The translations under genes and the position numbers were made by a program. Shown piece after piece: positions 1 through 9,916 of a stretch of 64,000 bases of DNA. Within the stretch, counting starts at the first letter, position 1; each line of letters opens with the position of its first letter. The notes beneath the pieces are model-generated. The model saw nothing but the letters and a program-made list of their open reading frames with translations, was not told the DNA's origin and ran no database searches. The DNA is from Diphasiastrum complanatum (lineage: Eukaryota > Streptophyta > Lycopodiopsida > Lycopodiales > Lycopodiaceae): the NCBI GenBank assembly GCA_029204225.1, contig CM055097.1, positions 66,871,459-66,935,458 of the forward strand, read 5' to 3'.

Positions 1-32
1 AAGTGAGTTGTTGCTGGGTTGAAATCTGCCAT
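1..32 (-). CDS. start of a copia-type gag-pol frame, cut by the window edge
   Basis: The minus strand opens an ATG at 32-30 and reads MADFNPATTH before the window ends. The assignment rests on context: about 630 bases upstream on the same strand are sequences matching the TGGTATCAGAGC primer site of plant LTR elements, followed by LTR-like DNA with a TATA box in the same orientation. This is where a copia gag should begin. Too few residues are visible to place it in a family. It could instead be a chance ATG. Confidence 0.35.
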   Translation of the reverse strand, partial: MADFNPATTH

Positions 33-658
33 GACAAAATTTTCCTAGGCGTCAAGCTAGACTTGATAATAGAGTCATTACTGCATCGGAAGTCTTCAAT
101 ACTGAGCCGGTTGTAAGTCAATCTACTCAAATAAGGTTTTTTGAAAGTGTGAGATGCTCGAATACACTATCTGCTTCAAACATCTCAGAGTGAAAAACTT
201 CATTTATATCAAATGAAGTTTAGAAGTTACAATCTCATGATATCGTAGATGGTTTGCTAGGATGTCCCAAGCAATCTTTAGCAGTCTGAGCAGTTCGAAT
301 ATGGCAGATTTGAAAGTCTTTGAAGTTGAGTGTGATTACTGCCATCTCATTGTCTCCATTCTGGTGATGATGGCTGCATTAGCATTCTGGTTTGACTTCT
401 ATGCCATCAAACATATGTTTCACGATTCTTTGACTGTAGTACAAACTCATCTTAACATTTTCAGAGATGGTAGTTCTCCTCCGAAGAGTTTGTCAAACAA
501 GAAATGAATTAGAAGATGGATCCATTCTGGTGTAGTGAGTGAGATCGCTGATAGAAATAACAATATTGGAATACTGTTGGCTACGCACTTGCTAAAACTA
601 AGTCTTGGTAGAAACAAGATTGATACTCCGCAATAGAAATACAAACTACTAAACCACC
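33..658 (-). other. untranslated leader of the left-edge copia element
   Basis: This stretch lies between the inferred gag start and the primer-binding motifs. It has short open frames on both strands (for example plus 262-507), none resembling a known protein. A leader of this length matches the 0.6-0.8 kb leaders of elements A, B and C in this window. Nothing else is recognised here. Confidence 0.35.
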
Positions 659-800
659 CACTCTGATACCATGTCAAAAAATAGTAGATTATTAGAAATG
701 AGCTCTGATACCATGTCGCAAAACATGGGTGATGTGGAAGGATCAACTGATATCGAATTAGTAGAGCACTAATAGAAACAGAGCTCTGATATCAGATCGA
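659..800 (-). promoter_or_regulatory. three repeated primer-binding-site-like motifs
   Basis: The complement of TGGTATCAGAG(C) occurs at 661-671 and 702-713, and a degenerate copy lies at 782-792. The second and third share the preceding words (TAxTAGAAA..GAGCTCTGATA), so the primer-site region appears to have been locally duplicated. Initiator-Met-tRNA primer sites of this type sit next to the 5' LTR in copia elements. The functional site is probably the copy beside the LTR. Confidence 0.5.
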
Positions 801-1509
801 AAATTGGTGGAATACCAGCGGAAGTAAGCAATGGATGGTTGCGGATTGAAAGCATGTCAATTACCAACAAATAATCAAAACGGATAATCAGTAACAATGC
901 ACAATAGAATAATACAGTAGTGTAGACAAAATTGCACTCTGATTAATTAAACATTGAGTACAATAGCTTGAAGCAAAATCGGCTTCAACTTGGTTGATCA
1001 TTGAGTGTAATTACACTTGTTACATAAATATTAGTTTTGAATAATATTTACATCTTCTTATTTCAATCAATCAGTACCTTGTAAGCATTAAAGTCTATCT
1101 ACTAGATTTATTACAATCTCCATAGTAATTGTAAATGCATGTACAAAGTAGGCGGTCCATCAACGTCATGAATAAAAGCTTCTTGGTAGCGTGGATAGTC
1201 GCGCGTGCTTAGTCAGCGTGTTTATTTCGTTCGAGTTAAAATCAGTTAACCACACTAGTTAGACGACGGGCAGCACCGGAAACTAGAAAAACGGCAACAA
1301 ATCTTGCTATTTATACTTTTTCTCTCTAATCATTCTTTCACTAAGTCCGGGTTTCTTATAGGGCCCTTTTTGAGTTGAGATTTTCCCTAATGACTACAGA
1401 TTGAATAGATTCATAAATTGGGAGTGTAGTATTCAGATTCAGAACATTAGATATTGTGACTTTGCTTCTAACTTCTGAATAACGTTTTTCTATTCAATAA
1501 CAATCATGG

Positions 1510-1511
<2 letters not shown>
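714..1511 (-). repeat. probable 5' LTR of the left-edge copia element (outer boundary unknown)
   Basis: Immediately beyond the primer motifs the plus strand starts TGTCGC, as an LTR end should (TG..CA). A TATAAATAG box reads on the minus strand at 1307-1315, which would start transcription about 570 bases before the primer site. I could not find the second LTR or the outer terminal dinucleotide, so the limit at 1511 is only the start of the CA microsatellite. Confidence 0.35.

Positions 1512-1561
<50 letters not shown>
1512..1561. repeat. (CA)n microsatellite
   Basis: About 50 uninterrupted bases of alternating C and A, flanked by unique AT-rich sequence. Confidence 0.97.
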
Positions 1562-1567
<6 letters not shown>

Positions 1568-2894
1568 ATGAAAATGTGATTCTGAACAATAATAAGATTA
1601 TAGTGATATAGACGCAAAAATCCTGGTGTAAAAGGTTATGACATCGACACCTATATGCCTCTTAAGTATGCTTGTTGTGTAGAGTATTTTTCATTATAGT
1701 TTGTCAAATAGTTAAGTATGGCATTTTAGAAATGTTCAAAAAGTAGTTTTTTTATTAACATTATCTCCCCCTTGTTCCAATAAAGTTCAAATGTTCTTTT
1801 TAATATTGAGTGTCATACTGAAATATTTATATTTCAAGAATGTAGATTTTTAGCAAGCATGAAAAAATCGAGTGAATCTCCATTCTAGCAAACATGGAAA
1901 TGTGAGCATTATATTGCATAACTCATGTGTGAGCGAGCATTTATGGAGTTTTCAATACAAAAGACTTTTATTTAGTGCAATATCATTGGAATAATAAAAA
2001 CAAGATCTTTTATTAACATCTTTCAATCCAAAAAGACGATATCTACCTCTCATACATAGTGGCTATCTAATTGGTTTTTAACCACACTATTGCAATAAAC
2101 AAATGCAACACACATTTCAAGTATCGAGATGCAACTTTTAATCATAAGGGTAGTTCCATTTAGCACTTATAACGTACAAGCTATATTTACAATCTAATCC
2201 AAATACCTTCATGTAAACAAAATATATATGTGTACAAGCCATAAATATTTCCCCTCCTACGGAACTAAACTTCAAATACGAGCACATGCAGGAGGGGTTT
2301 ATACTTATCGTGACTCTATATGTATGACCCTTGATCCTTGAGTGAGTTGTCCTTATATGAAAAACTTCATGCTTTTTTGTCCTTGCTATTTCTATCGATA
2401 TCACCTTCGCAATCATATTGGCAATGGAATTTATTTTCTTTGAAACCACCCTTTATATATGTGTCTTTATTGCCCATATCAAGTATCTTCTTGAAGTAAT
2501 GTGAAATCTTTTAAAATGGTTTAAAATTCCAAAAAATTAATAACATGTTTTCAATTTTTCGATTTTTTCTTTTTCCAAAAACATGTTTTTCCATGAAAAC
2601 ATTCTCAAAAATCACAAAAAAAATAAATAAATGCAATTAACCCAAAAAAATGAATACACCAAAAAAAAAATTAGATTTTTTAATCAAATTTAAAAAATAA
2701 AATTGTCCACATGAACAAAATACACAAATATTTATGGTGTTTGAATACTCCCAATTGACTTTCATGAAAATAATTACAAATTACATTTGTTTCTAGTTAC
2801 GTTAAATCCACAAATTTTGAAAATATTTTTTATATTATTTTTTTAACAATTCAAACTCAAAGGAATTCTCACTAACTCCTCTCAACTCAAACCT
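1562..2894. other. AT-rich stretch without recognised gene
   Basis: Strongly AT-rich sequence with poly-A and poly-T runs, especially 2520-2720. A 103-codon frame on the minus strand (2138-2449) shows no recognisable motif and is probably chance. I see no LTR ends, terminal inverted repeats or domain motifs. Confidence 0.6.
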
Positions 2895-5050
2895 CTAAAT
2901 ATTATTAAGACTTTCTTTTTCGATTGATGAAGTTGACAACTCATTTTTCTCATCAGAGTCTATTAGCAAATTCTCATCTGAGTTAGAATCCAATGTTGAC
3001 AAAAAAATTGTGTATTGTGGTTTTCGCTACGTTGATGTCAAGTTGATGATGATAGTTGTGCACTTAATTTAAGACGTTCTTGTAGAATAGATATTGTTGA
3101 CTTTCGTAAAAATATGGTTGGTCATTGTCAAGATCAAAATTAAATGCAACCACATCCACATCTTGAATATCTACATTATTTACTCTTTGTTGATTTTTTG
3201 TTGAATGCTTCATTTTGTCTTTTGGATCTAATTGCAACATTTCTAACTCATACCTTTCCAAAAAAGCCTTTGTTGAAGTGGTATGCATGCACACATGCAA
3301 TTTTTGCCAACGTGTTGTCGTTCTAAATGAAGCTAATCAGTTTAGCGATCCGAAATAAATGATTTTTGCTATTTTATGAAGCTAAAAGTGCAATGAGACT
3401 CCCAACCTTTATTTCATTGAGGTTACCAGACCATTTAGTCTTGGAGACATTTACAATTTGGTGATTTTTTCTAGATTCCAAATAAATTTCACGTTTTTCG
3501 TTTTGTAGAAGAGATTGTGAAATAGCAGAGGAATTAATTGTGTTGGAATTGAAGATCTGAATGACCGTTGAAACTCTTTAAACAAGTTTGCATCTCCCAA
3601 GTGAAGCACACTTACTTTTTACTTTTCAAAATATCTATCCACCAAAATGTTGATCAAACCCGTCAAAAGATTGGTATCTGGATTGAATGTTTGTTTTCAA
3701 AAAGTTCAATGTCATAAATGGATCAACTGAACGATGTTTTCCTTGAGTTTTTGAAAGGTAACTATGCTACAAAGTTTAAAAATTGTTTTTCCCACAATAA
3801 TGTGATGCCACTAACATTATTTGAAATTTTAAACTGATGTTGAAAAACTAATATCATTTATTGATGCAATGCAATGTTTTTCGAACATTTTGATATAATC
3901 TCTAAAATCAAATATGTCATAGTATCAACACATTTAATGTAGGGGTGTAAGACTCCTCGATAATATTCTATAACATTGGTGAAAAAAAATCTTTTTTGCA
4001 TCTTAACTTTTTAGAAAAGCAACTAAACATTTGGTCAATTTAATCATGAGTGTGATCCACCAATATAAATACGGTTTTGATTTTTTTGAAAGTTTTCAAA
4101 ACAACCAACATCGATGCATATTTCATCATTGTTTGATTTTTTTTTTCCTAGCAGTATTGAGAATCTTAGAAAGACTATTACCAAATTCAGCTATTATTGT
4201 ATGAATTCTGGTAATGGTCAAGTTTGGATCAATTTGAACATTGAGACAATTAAAAAAAACACTTTAGACTGCAAAGTATCGTTGAATATGAGAGCTTCTA
4301 CCAAATGAACTTAAATAAAATCTGTTTCTTTTCAATTCGTTGGCACCATTACAAAATGACAACAAACTAGATCCATTCCATTGATTATGAGACCAGATAC
4401 TTTTGAGAAAAATCCAAAGACATTTTTTTGTGCTTTACAAGCTTGTCTTTTTGTTGTTTGTTGCTCTCTACGGATTCAAGTTACTTTGTAATGGCCACTA
4501 AAAAAAGTACACAAACAAAATTGATTTAGTAAATTGAAAGCATAAAGAAATTTAAAATGAGAGCTTAAAAAAAAGAACAAATTTTAGTATTTGTCAATTA
4601 CCTTTTTCTTGAGCAGTTTTTACTTGTTCTTTGAGCGCTTTCAATTGCTCACAGATAGTACAAACAAACATTTTGGATTTTTCTAAAAAATTTCACTGGA
4701 CTAAAATTTCTCTTCCACAATTTCACGAAATAAGAATATATTAAATGCTGAATATTCTTGGACATTGCAAAATCTTTGTACATCAAGAATATTTCCAATC
4801 TCATGAGATTGTCAAGAAGATGAAAATATAGGAAATTTAAAAGTTTTTCATCGTGCACATTAGTGAAATGTGTCAAGCATGCTTTTGCAGTTAGAAAGTC
4901 CAGAGAAACAGTTCAAACTTGAACATAACCTTGTAAACTTGGATCTTTTTGTAATCTCGTGTGAATGCGAACAAGTCTTGAATTTCCAATTGCATAAAAG
5001 ATTTACGACAGACTTTTGTTGTTTTTCAAAATATAAAAGAAACATTTAAG
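2895..5050 (-). pseudogene. unrecognised spliced-gene-like region, minus strand
   Basis: Several minus-strand open stretches adjoin splice-like signals. Around 4602-4667 a frame reads MFVCTICEQLKALKEQ and is followed by a GT donor; the matching acceptor (T-run then AG) lies 104 bases on, giving a candidate intron 4498-4601. Another donor-like site (GAAAG|GTATGA) lies at 3253-3254. A frame at 3064-3300 and an acidic, serine-rich tail (SDENLLIDSDEKNELSTSS) ending at 2895 follow. The pieces do not join into one frame, and stops and T-runs intervene. No family is recognised. It may be a decayed host gene, a captured fragment inside an unseen transposon, or chance. Confidence 0.2.
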
Positions 5051-5171
5051 ATTAGGCCTTTCGGATGAACAAAGAAAATAATTTGAAACACTGTTTGTCA
5101 TTAAAAAAAAATGAATTAAATTTGCTTAATTTTAGAAAAGTTCAAATTTGCAAATATGAGGAAACACAACA

Positions 5172-5861
5172 AACTACGTAAAAATTGTAATAGTCATCTA
5201 TCTTGAGGTTGGGGGTCCTCTTTCAAAACCACTCATTGTACACTTGTAAATAAGTGATTAGGCCAAGTTTAGAGTTGTATTAGCTCGTGATAGTGTAGGC
5301 TACTTATACTTGGCTTGATGGTAGAGGTCTAGTGACATAGTACCTCTTGATTTCATTTGTCAATTTGGACCAACCATTATGTAAGATGCACCAAAATGGT
5401 CCAATCATTGTAAGATGTGACATGTATGTAGTCCAATCATAGTAAGAGGTGATGTTAGAGAGGTCCAATCATTGAGCTCTATTGAAACTCTTTTTGGATC
5501 TCGAGTATGAGTGAGAGTGACATTGAGTCCACACTTAGGCGTTTGATGACAGATTTGGAGGTTGCATGCTCCAACACTTAGCATATTTTCTACATTCTCT
5601 CTCTACTCGAGAGCTTGATGTAAGATTCTCTCTCTACTCGAGAGTAAGCCAATTTTATACTTTGGTTTTTTTATCCAAAGTTATCTCTCATTATGTGTGA
5701 TGAATGGTAATTGATAGATGCATGTGTTGAGTCCTCTTGCCTTAGATTTTTGGAGCTAGATTGCTTGTATCTTATGAAAGATCGATCTATGTGCAATCAC
5801 ACACATCTTAGGAGATCATTCACAAGGTTTGAGATGTCCTCACATGTGTGAAAATTACACA
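5172..5861 (+). repeat. 5' LTR of degenerate copia element E1
   Basis: The stretch aligns by eye, with many substitutions, to the LTRs of element B (46952-47688), from the opening words to the ending just before the primer site. It carries four GGTCCAATCA-like words at 5367, 5398, 5430 and 5462, a CTCTCTCTACTCGAGAG hairpin region and a CACATGTGTGA near-palindrome close to its 3' end. The 5' boundary is approximate. No 3' LTR is present because the element is truncated. Confidence 0.65.
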
Positions 5862-5873
5862 TGGTATCAGACA
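5862..5873 (+). promoter_or_regulatory. primer-binding site of E1
   Basis: TGGTATCAGACA, two bases off the usual TGGTATCAGAGC, directly after the LTR end. It is followed by the leader word CCTAAGATTGG, matching the position of CCTAAGGTTACC in the related elements. Confidence 0.6.
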
Positions 5874-6330
5874 CAACCTAAGATTGGATTGTATCTATCA
5901 AGTGTGATGAAAATTTTGGCTTGAAATCTAGTTTTGGATAGTGTAGGTGAATCTCGATGGCTGTCAAGAGGTTTTTTAGACCAAAATGGATCTCAAACAC
6001 ATTGATTAGATCCATGTTGGGTAATGTATCAACTGTAATTCTCAGACACATGTGATATCACCAAACTTTGTTTGGTTGGTGTATCTCCAAGGTAGATCCA
6101 AATCTAGTATGTGATAATACAAAACTAGTTTGTGTTGCAATTTGTTTCAACTCAATTGGATGTGTCTTGTGTAAGTTATAGCCATTTGAAGTGAGGTGGG
6201 TAGGGCACCCAACATGGTTGGACACATCAAGTTTGACTTATATATGGCTTGTTTGATCAAAAAACTGATGTTTTTGCTTGTCAATCTTGTCTAGTTGAGA
6301 TCTAGGTGTGATTTTGAAGCCTATTCACCA
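5874..6330 (+). other. E1 leader; gag N-terminal region deleted
   Basis: Diverged relative of the element B leader (shared words such as GGTAGGGCACC, TGTGATTTTGA). At roughly 6310-6330 it jumps directly to sequence that in B lies near the end of gag, so about 0.7-0.8 kb including the gag start is missing. No start codon for a polyprotein remains. Confidence 0.55.
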
Positions 6331-7592
6331 AGAACATGCCAAAGGGGAGGAGCAAAGGACAACAACGACATTTCAAGAAGGAAAAGAACAAAGAAAAATT
6401 CAAAGATGGAGATGAAGTCCATTCCTCTCAAGCTTCAACATCTAATTGGAAGGAGAAAAAGATCAAGTGGCTTTTTTATTGCAAGAAAGGCCACTATGCC
6501 TCTAATTGCTTCAAGAAAAAGAACCAATTAAGAGTGATGCTAATGAGAGTGATAGGGAGGATTCACTTATGATGTCTAGTTTTTCTTTCTCTCCTTTCAA
6601 GAGTGATGAATTTTAGTGGATTGATAGTGGGGCTAGTTCCCGTATGTCTAGTTCCAAAAATTTATTTACTAGTCTCAAGCCTTACGAGCATACTTAAAAT
6701 TCTATCTATACTACAAATGATGTTGAGTGTAGAATTGAAGGAATCAAACATTTTGTGTTTCAATGATGTGTTTTATGTGCCAAAACTAACAAAGAATCTC
6801 AATAGTCTCAATTGTTGACAATGGTCTTGATGTCAAATTTGATGTTGACACATGTATAATCAAGAGTGAGGATGAGGTGATAGCTAGAGGATCTAGATTT
6901 GGGAGAGTATACAAACTAGATTCTAGTGAGAGTGCTAACATTTGTGTGTTGTCTACAAGACCAATATATGGCATAAGAGATTGGGCAATCCCAGTTTCAA
7001 GGCCATGACATCCGTGGTCAAAGATAGAAAAGATATCGGATTGCCAAAGACTATATCGATGAAGCTTCAACCTTGTGAAGCTTGTGCTATTGCCAAATCT
7101 CATAAGAGGCCTTTCCAAGATCCAACATCAAGTCTCAACTTCCTTTTGAGCTAGTGCACTAGGATGTTCACTTTGCATCTTCCAAGGGCAAAGGAAGAGC
7201 TATATGCTTTGTTACTTTTATTGATGATTATACAAGATTTTCTTGGGTGTATATCTTATCTTCCAAGTCTATGGTGTTTGATGTATTCCTGAAACAAAGC
7301 TTTTGTTGAAAAGCAATTCTCTTGTAATTTAAAAGCCTTGAGATGTAATGGTGGTAGAGAGTATGTCTCCAACAAATTTAACGATTATTGTGAGCAAGAG
7401 GGAGTGAGGAGAGAGTTTACTTGTGCTTATTCCCCCAAACAAAATGGAGTGGATGAAAGAAAAAATAGAACTCTATGTGAATATGCAAAAGCACTTAGAA
7501 TAGTTCCAAAAGAGTTTTGGGAAAAAACAAGTTTTTTTGCAAATTATCTTTGTAATAGACTTCCAAATCTTGCTCTAGGAAATTTGTTAGAA
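6331..7592 (+). pseudogene. copia E1 gag-protease-integrase relic
   Basis: Ty1/copia polyprotein remnant read in several frames. In order: a lysine-rich gag tail, a CCHC knuckle FYCKKGHYASNCFKKK (about 6475-6522), a damaged protease site around 6615 (W-x-D-S-G-A-S with frame breaks), the GAG-pre-integrase motif IWHKRLGNPSFKAM with C..C (6966-7090), integrase FIDDYTRFSWVYILSSKS (7217-7270), a changed second catalytic block (RCNGGREYVSNKF, Asp to Asn-type change at 7338-7380) and PKQNGVDERKNRTL (7434-7475). It stops at NYLCNRLPNLALG. Reverse transcriptase and RNase H are absent. Nearest relative here is element B. Confidence 0.85.
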
Positions 7593-7600
7593 AAAGTAAT

Positions 7601-7709
7601 CGTGGCCTTGGCCCTCTCTCTAGAATGATTCAGAGTTTTAATAGAGTTTAAAATAAGGACGGCCCTCTATTTAAAAGGACCATCCTTTTAAGTTTGAGAG
7701 AGGCCACCC
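7601..7709. mobile_element. 109-bp inverted-repeat element (putative mini-MITE)
   Basis: The ends read CGTGGCC..CTCTCTC and GAGAGAGGCCACCC, forming an inverted repeat apart from a 6-base TTGGCC doubling in the left arm. The flanks AAAGTAAT (7593-7600) and AAAGTGAT (7710-7717) form an 8-bp direct repeat with one mismatch, the size hAT elements produce. It sits where E1 breaks off. It has no coding capacity. Confidence 0.4.
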
Positions 7710-7752
7710 AAAGTGATTGTGTCCAGGCTTTCCGGCACCCGTGGGTCCAGAC

Positions 7753-8221
7753 CAGTGTTGGGCGGGTATATAGGGTCACGGCTGATATCAATAATGGGTA
7801 TCAACATGGTATTAAAAAACCGACCCGACTGGTATATGATTTATAATACCAGGGTCTAGAACCGGACATCCAATGTTAAGTATTTTATTATTCATGTTGA
7901 TACCCACGTTGGGGAGATTTTGTGGATTTTTGTCGTGGTATCAATAGTAGTACTATTTTTAGTATTTTTTTCATATCTCTTATTTTTTATATTTTTAATT
8001 ATGATATTACACTTTAAAAAGTATATTTATAACAATTCGTACATATTGATACCCGGGTTGATAACCAGCTGGTATATCACCTTGTGATACAAGCTCGGTT
8101 TATACCAGTCTACAACTCCTATACCTCCTTATATGGATACCTTACTGGTATTACATTTTCTAAAAAACTGCAATACCCTGACCCGGAGGGTATAAAAAAT
8201 TTTGATACTCGCCCAGCACTG
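7753..8221. mobile_element. hAT-like non-autonomous element
   Basis: The left end CAGTGTTGGGCGGGTAT and the right end ATACTCGCCCAGCACTG are imperfect inverted repeats of 17 bp with two mismatches. A CAGTG terminus is typical of hAT elements. The flanking 8-mers GTCCAGAC and GTCCACTG share only the first five bases, so the target duplication is imperfect. The interior is AT-rich with many GGTAT/ATACC words and no transposase. The left breakpoint of the tandem duplication lies inside it at about 8022. Confidence 0.55.
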
Positions 8222-8230
8222 GTCCACTGC

Positions 8231-8476
8231 TCAGGCCAGTCTTGGCTGTGGCTGTGGCGATGGATCGTCGTCTGCTCCCTCCCACACCGGCATTCTCAGT
8301 GCTGCTTCTTCTTTCTTCATGCCTTTGGCAGCAGCTTTTGCTCGTCTCGCCATTCCCTTCTGCAGGATGGGACTGGATCGCCCAGATATCACTGAGAATC
8401 CAAGGGAGCCTCCAACTTCAATTTGAGCTGGCAGGTTTGCGTTTGCAAAAAACCCTGCATCCAGCCGTGTGTTCAT
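8231..8476 (-). CDS. unrecognised 81-codon frame, copy 1
   Basis: Less AT-rich than its surroundings. The minus-strand frame encodes a basic stretch (MARRAKAAAKGMKKEEAA) followed by an acidic, proline-rich tail (WEGADDDPSPQPQPRLA). Its protein is identical to the frame at 23357-23602; one base differs between the copies and it is silent in this frame. That suggests, weakly, a fragment of a real gene, but one silent change is not evidence of selection. An overlapping plus-strand frame (8242-8487) is altered by the same base. No family is recognised. Confidence 0.25.
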   Translation of the reverse strand: MNTRLDAGFFANANLPAQIEVGGSLGFSVISGRSSPILQKGMARRAKAAAKGMKKEEAALRMPVWEGADDDPSPQPQPRLA

Positions 8477-9351
8477 GTATCATATAGCACCATCTCCTGC
8501 TTTTACAAGCTACTGAAGAAATGATCTGTGAGATTTTTCCTTAATTCTAATTTTCGAAAACGCATACTGATTCGACAGACTTTATTTGAATCATAAATAG
8601 CTTTTCTAGAATAGGATATCCTAATAACTTTTCAAGCTAAATTTCAAAATCATTCTGAGTTAGGTTTGTGGGTTACAGAGTACTGTGATTTTTCTCTTCT
8701 TATAGAAGCATCTGAAATGCTCAGCTTGCTCTACAAATCAGAGAAACAATCTTCAGCCAGATGGAATGCAGAGTTCGGCCTTAGTTGCAGCACAAATCAG
8801 AGAATCATTGGTATCAAAGGAAGATTATGTTGAGTCTGCTTTTGAAGAAGTTGCAAATGTTACTTATTAAATAGGTGGGGTTGCCTTCTTTGTATATGGG
8901 GGAAAGGCCTGCTAGGGAGCTTGGGACATAACCTTAGATTTATAGGAGAATAAGTCTGTGCAGCAGTCAGGCAAGTGGATCTAACACGAGTAGTGAAGAG
9001 AGTGGAAAATTAGAAGGTAGTTTTTAGGTTTCAAGAGTTTATAAGACATCATGGATTCCTTTAGGACATTTTCACATTATTGTTCTTCTTGTAGAAGGCT
9101 GCTTCTAATGCACTTCACAACTTCTAACTCCGATCTCTTCGGTAATTTTCCACTCTCTTTTATCAGTTTTTGGATGTTTACTTGGATCATGTTTTTGATC
9201 TTCCTATCGACAACAGGTTGTTCCTCTTCCTTTTATAGATGTGATTGTAGATTCCAGTTTTCATAATTTTCTACCACTTCATCTTTTTGATGATTTTGAA
9301 TATAGTTTTTTGGGATCTATGAACTCCAACATGTTTCTTGCAATTGCTCGA
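8477..9351. other. non-coding stretch before the gypsy LTR, copy 1
   Basis: No gene or element end recognised. Short frames only (for example plus 9051-9266). The text matches copy 2 at 23603-24469 almost base for base. Confidence 0.5.
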
Positions 9352-9898
9352 TGTCATGTGCTTTTAGTACATCATTGCTCATCAGGGCTATATAATATCC
9401 AATGTAAGCTTTGTAGGCCCAAAAGGAGTTATAACCCTTAGGAACAAGGCGGTTCCGTCTTTAGGCTCTCCAAAGTATATAATAAGGCTAATAAACCAAG
9501 AAGGGCCCGAAGTATACTAAATAAGACTCAATAAGGGCTAACTATTTCTTAAGATAGTTATGTTTAGTTAAGTTAGAGCATTGTTTATAAGTAAACAAAA
9601 GACATCCATTTTTGGATCTTTTGGCTCATTTACAAATGAGAGAGCTCTAAGCTTCCTTTTCGTGAATGTGAGCTTTGGGATTTCCATTGCTAGATCTCAT
9701 GTGCCCTGTGCCTTATCCACATGAATCCATGCCCTTTTTCATTTCCTTGTAATCATTTGCTCATTTCCATTGCGATTTCATGGAGATCTCTTTGTTTCTA
9801 GCTTTCTATGGATATGCTATGATGAATGTTTTATACTTTTCTTGGTATTAGCTTTACTTCCCTTGTAATTGCTATTGATTCGGATTTGGCACATGACA
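9352..9898 (+). repeat. Ty3/gypsy 5' LTR, copy 1
   Basis: Begins TGTCATGTGC and ends ATGACA, six bases before a TGGTATCAGAGCC primer site. Its first 100 bases recur, diverged, downstream of the gypsy pol at 31899-31999 (TGTCATGTAC, shared words CTATATAATATCCAATG and CTTAGGAACAAGG), which identifies it as the 5' LTR of the gypsy relic whose pol lies at 14459-16371. Confidence 0.7.
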
Positions 9899-9903
9899 TT
9901 TTT

Positions 9904-9916
9904 TGGTATCAGAGCC
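9904..9916 (+). promoter_or_regulatory. gypsy primer-binding site, copy 1
   Basis: TGGTATCAGAGCC, a perfect initiator-Met-type primer site shortly after the LTR. Confidence 0.75.

Noticed and set aside
1512-1561. CRISPR-like or telomeric repeat
   Set aside because: It is a plain dinucleotide microsatellite; no spaced repeats occur anywhere in the window.
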